NCBI RefSeq assembly: GCF_016767715.1
Contig: NZ_CP050145.1
Location: 4,464,001 to 4,528,000, forward strand
Direction: 5' to 3'
Source: Mycobacteroides chelonae
GTDB taxonomy: Bacteria > Actinomycetota > Actinomycetes > Mycobacteriales > Mycobacteriaceae
Length of the DNA: 64,000 nucleotides
Both the position numbers and the translations under genes were made by a program. Below are positions 43,794 to 52,837 of the stretch, piece by piece; the stretch's first letter is position 1; the number at the start of each line of letters is the position of its first letter. Under the pieces are notes generated by a model that saw only the letters and a list, made by a program, of their open reading frames with translations, had not been told where the DNA came from and ran no database searches.

Positions 43794-45053
43794 CTAGAGC
43801 CGTTCGACTTCGACCGTCACACCCTGGGCCACCCGCAGCCGCTTCAGCAGCGGATCTCCCATGGCGGCCGCAGGCGTCAAAACCCCTAGCCTGTCCGGCA
43901 ATTCGCTGCGATCGAGCGCCAGGGTCAAGCCACTTTCGCCCAGGAGCACCGCGGTCGCCTTATATCCGGGGTCGCCCTCTTGCGCGATGACCGCGCGATA
44001 ACGCACACCCTGGGTTGTGGTTGTGTAGGTCTCGACACGGTAGTGACCCTTGTTCCGGGTACGCTCGCTGGGGCCCGAGCCCGGCTTCGGAAGTAGGCGT
44101 TGCGCAACGAATTTCGGCATGGGTACCCGAGTCCCCAGGCCGAAGCCGGCCGTTAGAAATCCGGTGACGGCGGCCGCGGCGATCGGCGCGACCACCGAAC
44201 TTCCCAGGCTCATCACCTCGCGATAACGTATCCGGGTTCCGTATGCCCAGTCCAACAATGCGTTGCTACGCCGGACAATACGGGTGTTGACCGGCCCCAT
44301 GAAGAATGCCCCCAGCCACTTACCCGCCAATTCCGGTGCCACGGATTCACCACGGAGCGTTTGAAATTCGCGTTGGCGCCCCACCTCCGGTTCGGCGGGA
44401 CGGTCCGGGCTCAGCGAGTAGGGGTCCTGGGAGTTGCGGCGCACCTCCGGATCCTCGGCACTCGCCTCCATCACCTCGACCATGGACGCGGCCGTGCCAC
44501 CGCTGACGCCGCCGCGGAACTTGCTCAGCACATAGGTTGTCTCGAGCAGCTCTCCAGTGCCATCTTCCTGAGCTTGCCGGTACAGCGCATACACGCTCAG
44601 ATCCGATGGAATGGAATCAAATCCGCAGCAATGAACGATCCTGGCGCCGGTGTCGGCGGCCTGCTTGCCGTAGACATCGATGCTCTCTCGCACGAAGTTG
44701 ACCTCACCGGTCAGGTCCGCATAGTCGGTTCCCGCCTCGGCACACGCGGCCACCAACGGCAGTCCGTATTTCGTGTACGGCCCGACGGTGGTGACAACCA
44801 CCCGGGTCGAGGCGGCCATGGCCGCCAGCGTGGATGGGCGCGTGGCATCGGCCTCGATCAACGGCCAGTCGCGCGCCGCCGGCCCACACTCATCACGCAC
44901 GGCGGCAAGCTTTTCGGTGTTTCGTCCCGCCAATGCGATCCGCGCACCGGTGGCCTCCACGCGTCCCGCCAGGTACAGCGCGGTAAGCCTGCCGACGTAT
45001 CCGGTCGCCCCATAAAGAACCACGTCATAGGCACGGTCGTGTTCCCGGGACAT
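43794..45053 (-). CDS. Saccharopine-dehydrogenase-like trans-acting enoyl reductase family protein
   Basis: The 419-residue protein starts with the Rossmann motif YDVVLYGATGYVGRLTALYL and has HCCGFDSIPSDLS, typical of the Rv2449c/Rv2953 family. Rv2953 is a trans-acting enoyl reductase in lipid assembly; others are unassigned. The ATG lies 3 bp after the fadD stop, so the genes are coupled. The role may be reduction of a FadD-activated acyl chain, by inference from context. Confidence 0.9.
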   Translation of the reverse strand: MSREHDRAYDVVLYGATGYVGRLTALYLAGRVEATGARIALAGRNTEKLAAVRDECGPAARDWPLIEADATRPSTLAAMAASTRVVVTTVGPYTKYGLPLVAACAEAGTDYADLTGEVNFVRESIDVYGKQAADTGARIVHCCGFDSIPSDLSVYALYRQAQEDGTGELLETTYVLSKFRGGVSGGTAASMVEVMEASAEDPEVRRNSQDPYSLSPDRPAEPEVGRQREFQTLRGESVAPELAGKWLGAFFMGPVNTRIVRRSNALLDWAYGTRIRYREVMSLGSSVVAPIAAAAVTGFLTAGFGLGTRVPMPKFVAQRLLPKPGSGPSERTRNKGHYRVETYTTTTQGVRYRAVIAQEGDPGYKATAVLLGESGLTLALDRSELPDRLGVLTPAAAMGDPLLKRLRVAQGVTVEVERL

Positions 45054-45056
45054 CGG

Positions 45057-46727
45057 CTATACCTCCAAATCGCGCAGCTGGCGCTTGAGGATCTTGCCGG
45101 AGGGGTTGCGCGGCAAGATATCCAGGAAGACCACGTCACGTGGCACCTTGTACCGCGCCAGGTTGTCGCGCACGTACGCACGGATGCCGTCGGCATCCAC
45201 CGTCGACTCCGGGTGGCGGACCACGAACGCCCGCAACCGAGCGCCCCAATCCGGGTCGTCGACTCCCAGCGCGGTGGCCTCGATGACCTCCGGGTGTCCG
45301 CTGATGAGATCTTCAACCTCCGCCGGGAACACGTTCTCGCCGCCCGAGACGATCATCTCGTCATCGCGCCCGGAGACGTAGAGCAGCCCATGCTCGTCGA
45401 AGTAGCCGACGTCACCACTGGACATCAGTCCGTCGATGATCTGCTTGTGCCCGCCCCCGGTGTAGCCGTCGAATGGAATCGCGTTGCTCACGAAGATCCG
45501 TCCGACGATGCCCTGCGAGACCGGCTTTCCTTCGTCGTCAAGGATTTTCACGGTAGCGCCCTTGACAACAGGGCCCACTGTGGATGGATTGATGGCCAGA
45601 TCCTGCGGCCGCGCGATGGTGGCGAAGGCCACCTCGGTGGAGCCGTACAGGTTGTAGATCACCGGCCCCAGCGTGTCCAGCGCGCGGGAGGCCAGCTCGC
45701 CGCCCAACTGTGATCCCGACACGAAAACGATACGCAGCGAAGACAAGTCGGGCTTGGTCGCCGCCTCGTCGATGGCGTTCAGGATGCGGTTGAGCATCAC
45801 CGGAACGACCACCACAGCGGTCACCCGGTACTTCTCGATATCGGAGAGCACGTTCTCCGGCTTGAACTTGCGATGCAGGATCAGGGTGCAGCCCAGGGTG
45901 AGCGCCAGACTCTGATGCAGGTATCCCAGGGCGTGGAACATCGGCGCGGGCACCGATGTCACCTCACCGGAGCGGAACGGCACATGCGAGAACATGCCGC
46001 CGACCGGCGCCAGGGTCAGCGCCAGCTTCCGCGGCGCTCCCTTCGGCGTGCCGGTGGTGCCACTGGTCAGAATCACCAGCGAGGAGTACTTCGAGGGGCG
46101 CGGCGCGGCGGAGGTGCTGTTGCGTTTGATCACCGAGGCGATGGTCTCGTCGCCGGAGGCGGGTTGATCCGGGTTTTCCGGGTTGGTCGGCAACGCCATG
46201 ATCCGGCCCAGCTCGGGACTGTAGCCGTCCAGGAACTCGGCATACTCGGCGTCATAGATCAGGACACGGGCGCCTTCACGCTCGGCGACCTCCTTGGTCT
46301 GCGGCCCGGAGAAATCGGTGTTGAGCAGGATGACGCGAGCGCCGGCGCGGTGTGCGGCGTAGTTGGCGATGATGAACCAGCGGTGGTTGCGCGCCAGGAT
46401 GGCCACTCCGTCGCCGCCCTTGATACCCAGACGGTTCAGACCGTGTGCCAGGGCGTTGACGGCGTCGTTGAGCTCGGCATAGGTGATCGAGCCCTCGTCG
46501 TCGATGATGGCGGTCCGCGCCGGGCTGCGGTGCGCTCCGAAGCCCGGTACCGCGCCGATCTCACCGAACCGGTAGAAGTCGCGGACGATTGCCGCGAGCA
46601 CGTTGGGCGGATCGAGTTTGAGCATGCCCGCCTCGATGACCTTGCGGAGATAATGCAGCTCAGCGCCACCGCGCTTCGCAAGGGTCTGAAGTTTCGAGAA
46701 GAGCGGCCGTTCGGCGATGATCGACAT
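45057..46727 (-). CDS. fadD2: Acyl-CoA synthetase, FadD2-like
   Basis: The 556-residue adenylate-forming enzyme activates a fatty acid to acyl-CoA. Motifs are LVILTSGTTGTPKGAPR, YGSTE, the SSGDVGYF strand, GRDDEMIVSGGENVFPAEVE and terminal NPSGKILKRQL with the catalytic lysine. By neighbours and length it corresponds to FadD2 (Rv0270), next to the LigD-like gene (Rv0269c). ATG 46727 is chosen as it gives the SIIAERPLFSKLQTLAKR start; no strong ribosome site is visible. It heads the operon with the enoyl reductase and SRPBCC genes. Confidence 0.88.
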   Translation of the reverse strand: MSIIAERPLFSKLQTLAKRGGAELHYLRKVIEAGMLKLDPPNVLAAIVRDFYRFGEIGAVPGFGAHRSPARTAIIDDEGSITYAELNDAVNALAHGLNRLGIKGGDGVAILARNHRWFIIANYAAHRAGARVILLNTDFSGPQTKEVAEREGARVLIYDAEYAEFLDGYSPELGRIMALPTNPENPDQPASGDETIASVIKRNSTSAAPRPSKYSSLVILTSGTTGTPKGAPRKLALTLAPVGGMFSHVPFRSGEVTSVPAPMFHALGYLHQSLALTLGCTLILHRKFKPENVLSDIEKYRVTAVVVVPVMLNRILNAIDEAATKPDLSSLRIVFVSGSQLGGELASRALDTLGPVIYNLYGSTEVAFATIARPQDLAINPSTVGPVVKGATVKILDDEGKPVSQGIVGRIFVSNAIPFDGYTGGGHKQIIDGLMSSGDVGYFDEHGLLYVSGRDDEMIVSGGENVFPAEVEDLISGHPEVIEATALGVDDPDWGARLRAFVVRHPESTVDADGIRAYVRDNLARYKVPRDVVFLDILPRNPSGKILKRQLRDLEV

Positions 46728-46836
46728 GATCGACAGCCTATATGACCTCCCTCTCAGCGGCACAGCCAACCGGTCGGTCGGGGGCCCGTCACCAACTACG
46801 CCCGGGAAAGTCGGTCTGCAGCCCTACGATGACGCC

Positions 46837-48057
46837 ATGGCAGACGTCGTGCTGCAGGTCGCGGGGCGCGAGGTCACCATCACGCACCCCGACAAGGTGG
46901 TCTTTCCCCCGGGTGAGGACACAGCGGGCGTCACCAAGGCCGACCTGGTGCACTACTACCTGGATGTCGCCGAAGGGGCGCTGCGCGGCGTGCGTGACCG
47001 GCCGATGATTCTGAAGCGGTTCGTCAAGGGCATCTCACAGGAGGCGGTGTTCCAGAAACGGGTGCCCGAGAAGCGGCCGGACTGGATTGCCTCCGCGGAG
47101 CTGCACTACGCGCGCGGAACCTCCGCCCGAGAGGCCGTTGTCACCGATGCGGCGTCGTTGGCGTGGGTGGTCAACCTGGGATGTGTCGACCTCAATCCGC
47201 ACCCAGTGCGTGCAGACGATCTGGATCATCCTGACGAGCTGCGTATTGACCTGGACCCCGTCCCGGGGGTGCCGTGGAGCCAGATCCTCGATGTCGCGTT
47301 CGTCGTGCGCGCGGTTCTTGAAGACCATGGGCTGACGGCATGGCCGAAGACGTCTGGCTCGCGCGGCTTTCATATCTACGCGCCCATCGCGCCGCGATGG
47401 ACGTTCCGGGAGCTGCGTCTGGCCGCCGAGACGGTGGCCCGCGAGGTGGAGCGGCGCGCCCCGGAGCTGGCGACCAGCCGGTGGTGGAAGGAGGAACGCC
47501 ATGGGGTGTTCGTCGACTTCAACCAGAACGCCAAGGATCGCACGGTGGCCTCGGCGTACTCCGTGCGTGCGACCCCCGATGCCCGGGTGTCGACGCCGCT
47601 GCGCTGGGACGAGGTCGCCCGTTGTCGCCCTTCGGAGTTCACGCTGCACACCGTGCGCGAACGATTCGCTGAGATCGGCGATCCGTGGCGGGACATGGAC
47701 GCCGAAAGGCAAGCCGGCACCGGGGCGCTGGATCAGCTCCTGGAGCTGGCCGCCGAACTGGGCCCCGCCGAAAAAGCCCCGAAAGGCGCTTCCCGGGACG
47801 GTCGGCGTCAGTCGATCATGCCGTTGGTCGAGATTGCGCGAACCAAGACCAAGCCGGAGGCTGAGGCCGCGTTCGGCATGTGGCGGGACAAGTATCCAGT
47901 AGTAGCTAAATTACTTGAACCGCAAGACATTCTGATTGACGGCATGCGCGGCCCCAGCTCGATTTGGTATCGGGTGCGAGTCAACCTGGTGCACGTCCCC
48001 GAGGCCGAGCGGCCCGCGCAGGAGGAACTGATCGCCGACTACTCGCCGTGGGGCTAG
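46837..48057 (+). CDS. Stand-alone LigD polymerase/primase-domain protein (Rv0269c-like)
   Basis: The 406-residue protein is an archaeo-eukaryotic-primase-like polymerase domain of the LigD type without ligase or nuclease parts. Hallmarks are LVHYYLDVAEGAL, the metal-binding LRIDLDPVPG, KTSGSRGFHIY and FVDFNQNAKDRTVASAYSVR. It could fill gaps or add primers during repair, possibly together with Ku/LigD encoded elsewhere. ATG 46837 opens the conserved domain. It is divergent from fadD2 with 109 bp between, as for Rv0269c and Rv0270. Confidence 0.9.
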   Translation: MADVVLQVAGREVTITHPDKVVFPPGEDTAGVTKADLVHYYLDVAEGALRGVRDRPMILKRFVKGISQEAVFQKRVPEKRPDWIASAELHYARGTSAREAVVTDAASLAWVVNLGCVDLNPHPVRADDLDHPDELRIDLDPVPGVPWSQILDVAFVVRAVLEDHGLTAWPKTSGSRGFHIYAPIAPRWTFRELRLAAETVAREVERRAPELATSRWWKEERHGVFVDFNQNAKDRTVASAYSVRATPDARVSTPLRWDEVARCRPSEFTLHTVRERFAEIGDPWRDMDAERQAGTGALDQLLELAAELGPAEKAPKGASRDGRRQSIMPLVEIARTKTKPEAEAAFGMWRDKYPVVAKLLEPQDILIDGMRGPSSIWYRVRVNLVHVPEAERPAQEELIADYSPWG

Positions 48058-48449
48058 CCCTGCTGCGCCGGTTGAGCAGCCAACGAGGCGGCACCCAACA
48101 CCACGGCCGATAGCGCCACCGTAGTGCCGAGAGTCGAAGTCAGCTTGCTGATTTCACCCCGACGCCCGGCCGCGACCAGCACTGCCGCGTCAACCGCATC
48201 GGTCAACACATTGAGTTTCAGGAACGTGGCAGGGGTGGTGAATGCACCAAGGCGCGCCAGTCCAAATGCCAACAGCGCGTTGCGGATGCCGAACATGCGG
48301 CCCATGGGTATGGCAGGCGTACCCGCCGCCTCCATCCGGAACACACGCGCGAACACGTTCGGCGTCAGGAGACTGCCTGAGGCAACGATGCTGCGCCCCA
48401 GGATGAGAAGTTTCAGGGGGTTTGAGCGGACGACCACCGACGCGGACAT
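48054..48449 (-). CDS. Small membrane protein (DUF4267-like)
   Basis: The 131-residue protein has about four hydrophobic segments (LLILGRSIVASGSLL, IRNALLAFGLARLG, AVDAAVLVAAG, TVALSAVVLGAASLAA). It fits small four-helix membrane families with the GRMFGIRNALLAFGL motif, but the function is unknown. ATG 48449 is followed upstream by an AT-rich intergenic region bearing a Crp-like site 122 bp away. Its stop overlaps the LigD-like gene end by 4 bp. Confidence 0.7.
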   Translation of the reverse strand: MSASVVVRSNPLKLLILGRSIVASGSLLTPNVFARVFRMEAAGTPAIPMGRMFGIRNALLAFGLARLGAFTTPATFLKLNVLTDAVDAAVLVAAGRRGEISKLTSTLGTTVALSAVVLGAASLAAQPAQQG

Positions 48450-48945
48450 GAGTTCTCCTCGTTGAGTTCAGTCCATAGACGTTGCCCTACAACGATTATG
48501 GAAATCGATTCGAAATATACCAATCGGTTTACTATGTGACAGTTCCCATCGTTGCGCCATCCCTCTCTGCTGTGATGGTGGTCACACATAGACACTCATG
48601 TGATACCCGATATTACCGACTATTCAATTTACGATTCCCCATCTACCGTAAATACGTTCGGCGCAGCGACCCGCACGCACCGACAGACGCACAAGGAGGT
48701 GCGCATTGAGCCGTGCATCCGCTCTCCATCGGCCTCGCCATCGGTTCCAGAGTTGGCTCTACACAACACTCTTGGTGTCGTCCGACCTTGAGTTCAACTT
48801 CGGAGCGGTGCGGATATCCGTGACCGCTTCTCGTCGTTCTAGAGACTGAGCACAGCGAGACCGCACCCGGAGATCCCCGATCCCGGGCATCGCTATCCCC
48901 CACCGCCCTGGAATCTTCTGCCCACGTATTGAGGAGTCTGCCCAC
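48450..48945. other. 496-bp AT-richer divergent intergenic region
   Basis: No credible gene. It is clearly AT-richer than the flanks, particularly 48490-48660. The recognisable element is TGTGA-N6-TCACA at 48571-48586. It must carry the promoters of the minus-strand membrane protein and the plus-strand oxidase-subunit operon. A short open frame at 48482-48709 lacks codon bias and is not called. Confidence 0.6.
48571..48586. promoter_or_regulatory. Perfect Crp/FNR-type site TGTGA-N6-TCACA
   Basis: TGTGATGGTGGTCACA matches the cAMP receptor protein consensus in both half-sites with the canonical 6-bp spacing; the mycobacterial Crp (Rv3676) uses the same consensus. The site is 122 bp upstream of the small membrane protein start and 360 bp upstream of the oxidase-subunit operon, so either or both could be targets. 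Confidence 0.75.
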
Positions 48946-49698
48946 ATGTCATCAAACATCCGCACGCAGGCCATATTCACCGCCATCGGAATCGGAGGTT
49001 TCACGCTGGCATTTATCGTCGGCTGGCTGCTGCTTGCACGCTTTGCATTACCCGCACCAAGCCCGGCCTGGAGCGCTGAGCAGCTGGCGGCGTTCTACGT
49101 GGGCAACAAGAATCACATACGGCTGGGGTGCATTGTGGCCCTGTTCTTCATGCCGCTCTTTGCACTGCCACTGGGGGTTGTACTCGCCCGGTTGCGCCGA
49201 ACGGAAAGAGACACACCGGTGTTCACCTACGCGTCGTTGATACTCATGCCGATCGCGCTCTTCCTCCTGATTCTTCCGTTCATCGTGTGGTCGGTGGCCG
49301 CCTTCCGACCCGAACAACTCGAACCGCAGATCACCCAGGCACTCAACGACCTGGGGTGGTTCATTTTCCTCTTCACCTGGGCCGTGTTCACCGTCCTGTT
49401 CACACTCATGGCGATAGCGATCCTGCGTGCCGAACCCGGCAACGAGCCCTTGCCACGCTGGTCGGCCTATCTCCTCCTCTGGTGTGGACTTCTGTTCGCC
49501 GGATCAGTGCTGATCATTTTCTTCAAGGACGGGCCGTTCGCGTACGACGGCCTTGTCGGCCTGTACATCCCGGCGGCTGCCACCGCGATCTTCCAGGCGG
49601 GGATGTTCGCCGCGCTCGCACAGGCCCTGCTATCCGACTATCGGGCCCAGACAGGGGTTTCCACCGTTCTTGAGCAGATCAGGCCAAAGGTCTCATGA
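48946..49698 (+). CDS. Polytopic membrane protein
   Basis: The 250-residue protein has about seven membrane helices (FTAIGIGGFTLAFIVGWLLL, LGCIVALFFMPLFALPLGVV, LILMPIALFLLILPFIVWSV and later ones) and short polar loops. No catalytic motif is recognised. ATG 48946 follows TGAGGAG. It begins a three-gene operon with oxidase subunit III and IV genes, overlapping the next gene by 4 nt. It may be an assembly or interaction partner for them. Confidence 0.75.
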   Translation: MSSNIRTQAIFTAIGIGGFTLAFIVGWLLLARFALPAPSPAWSAEQLAAFYVGNKNHIRLGCIVALFFMPLFALPLGVVLARLRRTERDTPVFTYASLILMPIALFLLILPFIVWSVAAFRPEQLEPQITQALNDLGWFIFLFTWAVFTVLFTLMAIAILRAEPGNEPLPRWSAYLLLWCGLLFAGSVLIIFFKDGPFAYDGLVGLYIPAAATAIFQAGMFAALAQALLSDYRAQTGVSTVLEQIRPKVS

Positions 49699-50288
49699 CA
49701 GGAGATCTAACAACTCACAAGCAGACACCGGCCCATCTCCGGGCACCGCACGTCCCCGGAGAGCCCGGACTCTGGGTGTTTCTGTTCGGCGACATGATCG
49801 TCTTCGCGGCATTCTTTGCCGTCATCGCACACTATCGATCATCCGAAGCAGAGGCATTCACCTCCGGGCAATCCCAGTTGAACCTTGGCCTCGGGGCACT
49901 CAATACCGTTCTGCTGCTGAGCGGCTCACTGCTCGTGGCAATCGGCCTGGAGAAGGCGCGAAACGGATCAACACACGCGGCCCGCTATTACCTAGCGGCG
50001 GCAGGCAGTGGTATCTGCTTCGTCAGCGTGAAATTAATTGAATACCATGAGGTTACAAGCCAAGGCTTGAGCCCGATGACCAGTCACTTCTTCATGGTCT
50101 ACTTCATCTTCACGGGAATCCATCTGGTTCACACCATTGTTGCCACGGTCATACTCGGGGCGATGACGTATGCATCACGCGGTGCCGCGGCCAGTTCGGA
50201 CATCCGGCTCCTCGAGGGAGGCTCCTGTTTCTGGCATCTCATCGACCTCTTGTGGATCGGGCTCTTCTCACTTCTCTATCTGGCATAG
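49695..50288 (+). CDS. Heme-copper oxidase subunit III family protein (NorE/CoxC-like)
   Basis: The 197-residue protein has five membrane helices and the family motifs GEPGLWVFLFGDMIVFAAFF near the start, KLIEYHEV, HFFMVYFIFTGIHLVHT and a final FWHLIDLLWIGLFSLLYL. Subunit III binds lipid and supports proton uptake by subunit I; NorE is the nitric-oxide-reductase-associated version. ATG 49695 overlaps the upstream stop (ATGA). No subunit I or II gene lies in the window. Confidence 0.9.
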   Translation: MTGDLTTHKQTPAHLRAPHVPGEPGLWVFLFGDMIVFAAFFAVIAHYRSSEAEAFTSGQSQLNLGLGALNTVLLLSGSLLVAIGLEKARNGSTHAARYYLAAAGSGICFVSVKLIEYHEVTSQGLSPMTSHFFMVYFIFTGIHLVHTIVATVILGAMTYASRGAAASSDIRLLEGGSCFWHLIDLLWIGLFSLLYLA

Positions 50289-50292
50289 GCAC

Positions 50293-50553
50293 ATGAATCT
50301 CACATACAGTCGCAAAGCGACACTGGTTTTCCTGGTTCTCATTGCGGCAACATGTATCTCGCTACTGCTTGACACCGAGAAGGGACATGGCTACAACATC
50401 TCATCGATAATCGTCGCCATCACTTTCGTCAAGATCTGGCTGGTAGGGAACTACTTCATGGAGCTGCGCCAAGCGCCAGGGGTGCTGCAGTTCCTCTTCG
50501 GTGGATACGTCGCATCCGTCCTGGCGATCCTGCTCGGGTTCTTCTATGTGTAG
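50293..50553 (+). CDS. Prokaryotic cytochrome c oxidase subunit IV family protein (CyoD/NorF-like)
   Basis: The 86-residue protein has three membrane helices (ATLVFLVLIAATCISLLL, IIVAITFVKIWLVGNYFMEL, GYVASVLAILLGFFYV) and the family core VKIWLVGNYFMELRQAP. This is the third gene of the operon, 4 bp after the subunit III gene. ATG 50293 is chosen because it begins the family domain; a longer in-frame extension would overlap the upstream gene by over 100 bp. Confidence 0.85.
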   Translation: MNLTYSRKATLVFLVLIAATCISLLLDTEKGHGYNISSIIVAITFVKIWLVGNYFMELRQAPGVLQFLFGGYVASVLAILLGFFYV

Positions 50554-50571
50554 CCGAAGCCTTCCGGCAAC

Positions 50572-51330
50572 TCACGCAGGATCGGTGGGCAGCTGCGCCT
50601 GCTCCCGGTACAGGTCCATCTCGGCGCGCAGCGCATCATCGAGCGCTCGGTTCATGGCAGCGTGCGAGGTGTGCGTCGCCGCACGGCGCATCGTCCCGAT
50701 AAGTTCTGTTGCCCAAGCCAGTTCGTCGTCGGTGGAGGGAACCCAACCGGGCCCACGTTGACGTGCCACCTCATCGCGCGCGGCACCGATAAGCACCCGG
50801 GCGGCATCGTCGAGCTTCGCGTTGGTCCTCACGTGGATGTCGGCTAGGTCGGTCACTCTCATTCCGAGGGAGATCAACGCCGCGAAGTTGTCAATGGTGT
50901 CGAGATCGGTGACGAGATAAGAATCCGAGCCGTCAACAGGCTGGATCAGCCCGGCTTCGACCAGGCGCGCAAGGGCCGCCGAATCGATCGGGCCGAGCGT
51001 CTCTTCGAGCTCCCTCAACGAGAGATTTCCCTGGGCAGCGTTGGAGAACCGCTTCTCGAGCAGGCCCTCCAGATCCGACAGGTCGAGCACATCGGCGAGC
51101 TGGGCACCGCGCTGCAGCCCACTGAGAAACTTCGTGATGTGTTTGAGAGTGAAACCCTCGCTGAGCAGGCGATTAATCGCCCTCAACTGGCGCAGATGCC
51201 AATCGTTATAGATGGCTGTCCTGCCCCGGCGCAGCGGCCGGGGCAGGAGCCCTCGTTCTTGATAACCACGGATGTTCCGGGTCGTCGTCCCCGATGCCCG
51301 CGCGAGGTCGTCGATCCGGTACTCGGTCAT
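50572..51330 (-). CDS. MerR-family regulator
   Basis: The 252-residue regulator has the MerR winged helix: YRIDDLARASGTTTRNIRGY, QERGLLPRPLRRGRTAIYND and HLRQLRAINRLLSEGFTLKH, followed by an effector domain of about 170 residues with no metal-binding cysteines. It is thus likely an organic-effector MerR. The ATG overlaps the monooxygenase stop (ATGA), so it is the last gene of the SDR, di-iron protein and monooxygenase operon. It probably controls that operon and the divergent reductase through the central dyad. Confidence 0.88.
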   Translation of the reverse strand: MTEYRIDDLARASGTTTRNIRGYQERGLLPRPLRRGRTAIYNDWHLRQLRAINRLLSEGFTLKHITKFLSGLQRGAQLADVLDLSDLEGLLEKRFSNAAQGNLSLRELEETLGPIDSAALARLVEAGLIQPVDGSDSYLVTDLDTIDNFAALISLGMRVTDLADIHVRTNAKLDDAARVLIGAARDEVARQRGPGWVPSTDDELAWATELIGTMRRAATHTSHAAMNRALDDALRAEMDLYREQAQLPTDPA

Positions 51331-52826
51331 GGTTTCGAAGCTGGCCCTGTCAGTATCAGTTCGTCACTGGTGTTCGAGACAGTGATTTTATAGTCCTGCA
51401 GGTCGAATCTCTTGAGTTGGTTGACGTACTGCGTGGCGAATCCGGGGAACATCGTCGCGTTGAAGCCGTCATCCGTCAGGTACCAGCTCTGGCAGCCCGA
51501 GTTCCACGTGGTGGATTGCAGGCGCCGCTGGATGTCCTGGTTGTAGCTCTCCTGGATCTCGGGGCGGGGCTCCACCGATTTCCAGCCGTTGTTGACCACC
51601 GCCGCGATCGCGTCGGTGATGTAGTTGATCTGCGCCTCCATGTACACCAGCGCCGAACTGTGCCCCGGTCCCGAATTGGGTCCGAAGGTAAGGAACAGAT
51701 TGGGATAGCCCGACACCGCCACGCTGCGGAAGGCATATGCCCCTCCCGACCACTCGGTGGCCAGGTCCCGTCCGTCGATCCCGGTGACCGGGAAGGGCGT
51801 CCCGGCCTTGCACACGTCGAAACCGGTGGCAAAGACGATGCAATCGAACTGGTGCTCAATACCCTCTACCGTGCGAATACCCTTCGGGGCCAGCCGGGCG
51901 ATGGGCCAGGTGACCAGCTTGCAGTTCTCTGCCTGCAAGGCTGGGTAGTAGTCACTGGTCATCAGCAGACGCTTGCAGCCGGCCGAGAAATCGGGTGTCA
52001 GCTGCCGGCGCAGCCACGGGTCCTTGACCTGCATGCGCCGGTGCGCGGAGCTGACCGCCTCGACCACGCGGGTGAATGGTGTATCCCACACAACACCCAT
52101 GGCCACCGACTCATGTCCCCAGAACCAGGCCGCACGCGCCAGCCGCTGGCTGAGCGGCCAGTTGCGGTACAGCTGTTTGAGCCGACTGCCGGTGGCGCGG
52201 TTGACGCGGGGCAAAACCCAGCCGGGCGTCCGCTGGAAAACCTTCACCAGCTCGGCGGACTTCACCAGTTCCGGGATGATCTGGACGGCGCTGGCTCCCG
52301 TGCCGACCACTGCCACTCGCTTGCCGGTGAAGTCGTAATCGTGATCCCATCGCGCGCTGTGGATCTTGTGGCCCTCGTAGCTCTCAAGGCCCGGAATGGC
52401 CGGAAAGCTCACATTCGCGAGTGGGCCGGACGCCATGATGACGGTGCGGGCCCGCACCGGTTCCTGGCCCTCGAACTCGACAGTCCACTCCCCGTTGGCC
52501 TCGTCATACGTGAGGCCAACGACATTGTGCCCGAAGCGGATGTACGACCGAAGGCCTGCCGATTCGACCATCTGGTCGATATAGCCCAGGATTTCACCGC
52601 TACCGGAGTACGTGTGCGACCACTCGGCATTTGGCGCGAAACTGTAGGAGTACAGCCTCGAGGGAATGTCGCACGCCGCCCCGGGGTAGGTGTTGTCACG
52701 CCAGGTGCCACCCACCGTGTCCCCGCGCTCGAAGATCGCGAAGTCGGTGATTCCCTTGTCTTTCAGGCGGATCGCTGCACCGATGCCGGCAAATCCGGCA
52801 CCGATGATGGCTACGGAGATGTTCAT
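51327..52826 (-). CDS. Flavin-containing monooxygenase, Baeyer-Villiger type
   Basis: The 499-residue FAD/NADPH monooxygenase has the FAD-binding GAGFAG at 9-14, an NADPH motif GTGASA at 175-180 and the BVMO fingerprint FxGxxxHxxxW in the form Y150-x-G152-x3-H156-x3-W160. The Y for F change is common. Such enzymes insert oxygen beside ketones or oxidise heteroatoms; EthA and MymA are mycobacterial relatives. ATG 52826 lies 12 bp after the di-iron gene. It overlaps the MerR gene by 4 nt. Confidence 0.9.
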   Translation of the reverse strand: MNISVAIIGAGFAGIGAAIRLKDKGITDFAIFERGDTVGGTWRDNTYPGAACDIPSRLYSYSFAPNAEWSHTYSGSGEILGYIDQMVESAGLRSYIRFGHNVVGLTYDEANGEWTVEFEGQEPVRARTVIMASGPLANVSFPAIPGLESYEGHKIHSARWDHDYDFTGKRVAVVGTGASAVQIIPELVKSAELVKVFQRTPGWVLPRVNRATGSRLKQLYRNWPLSQRLARAAWFWGHESVAMGVVWDTPFTRVVEAVSSAHRRMQVKDPWLRRQLTPDFSAGCKRLLMTSDYYPALQAENCKLVTWPIARLAPKGIRTVEGIEHQFDCIVFATGFDVCKAGTPFPVTGIDGRDLATEWSGGAYAFRSVAVSGYPNLFLTFGPNSGPGHSSALVYMEAQINYITDAIAAVVNNGWKSVEPRPEIQESYNQDIQRRLQSTTWNSGCQSWYLTDDGFNATMFPGFATQYVNQLKRFDLQDYKITVSNTSDELILTGPASKP

Positions 52827-52837
52827 GCTGGCTGCTT

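Noticed and set aside
44361..45713. 450-codon plus-strand frame spanning the enoyl-reductase and fadD genes
   Set aside because: It crosses two well-supported minus-strand genes and shows no recognisable domain.
48532..48593. CTATGTGAC and GTCACACATAG as one long inverted repeat
   Set aside because: A 2-bp insertion breaks the match, and the right half is better explained by the TGTGA-N6-TCACA site.
48482..48709. Small plus-strand frame in the AT-rich intergenic region
   Set aside because: Codon choice is unlike the neighbours, no ribosome site is visible, and it runs through the Crp-like site.
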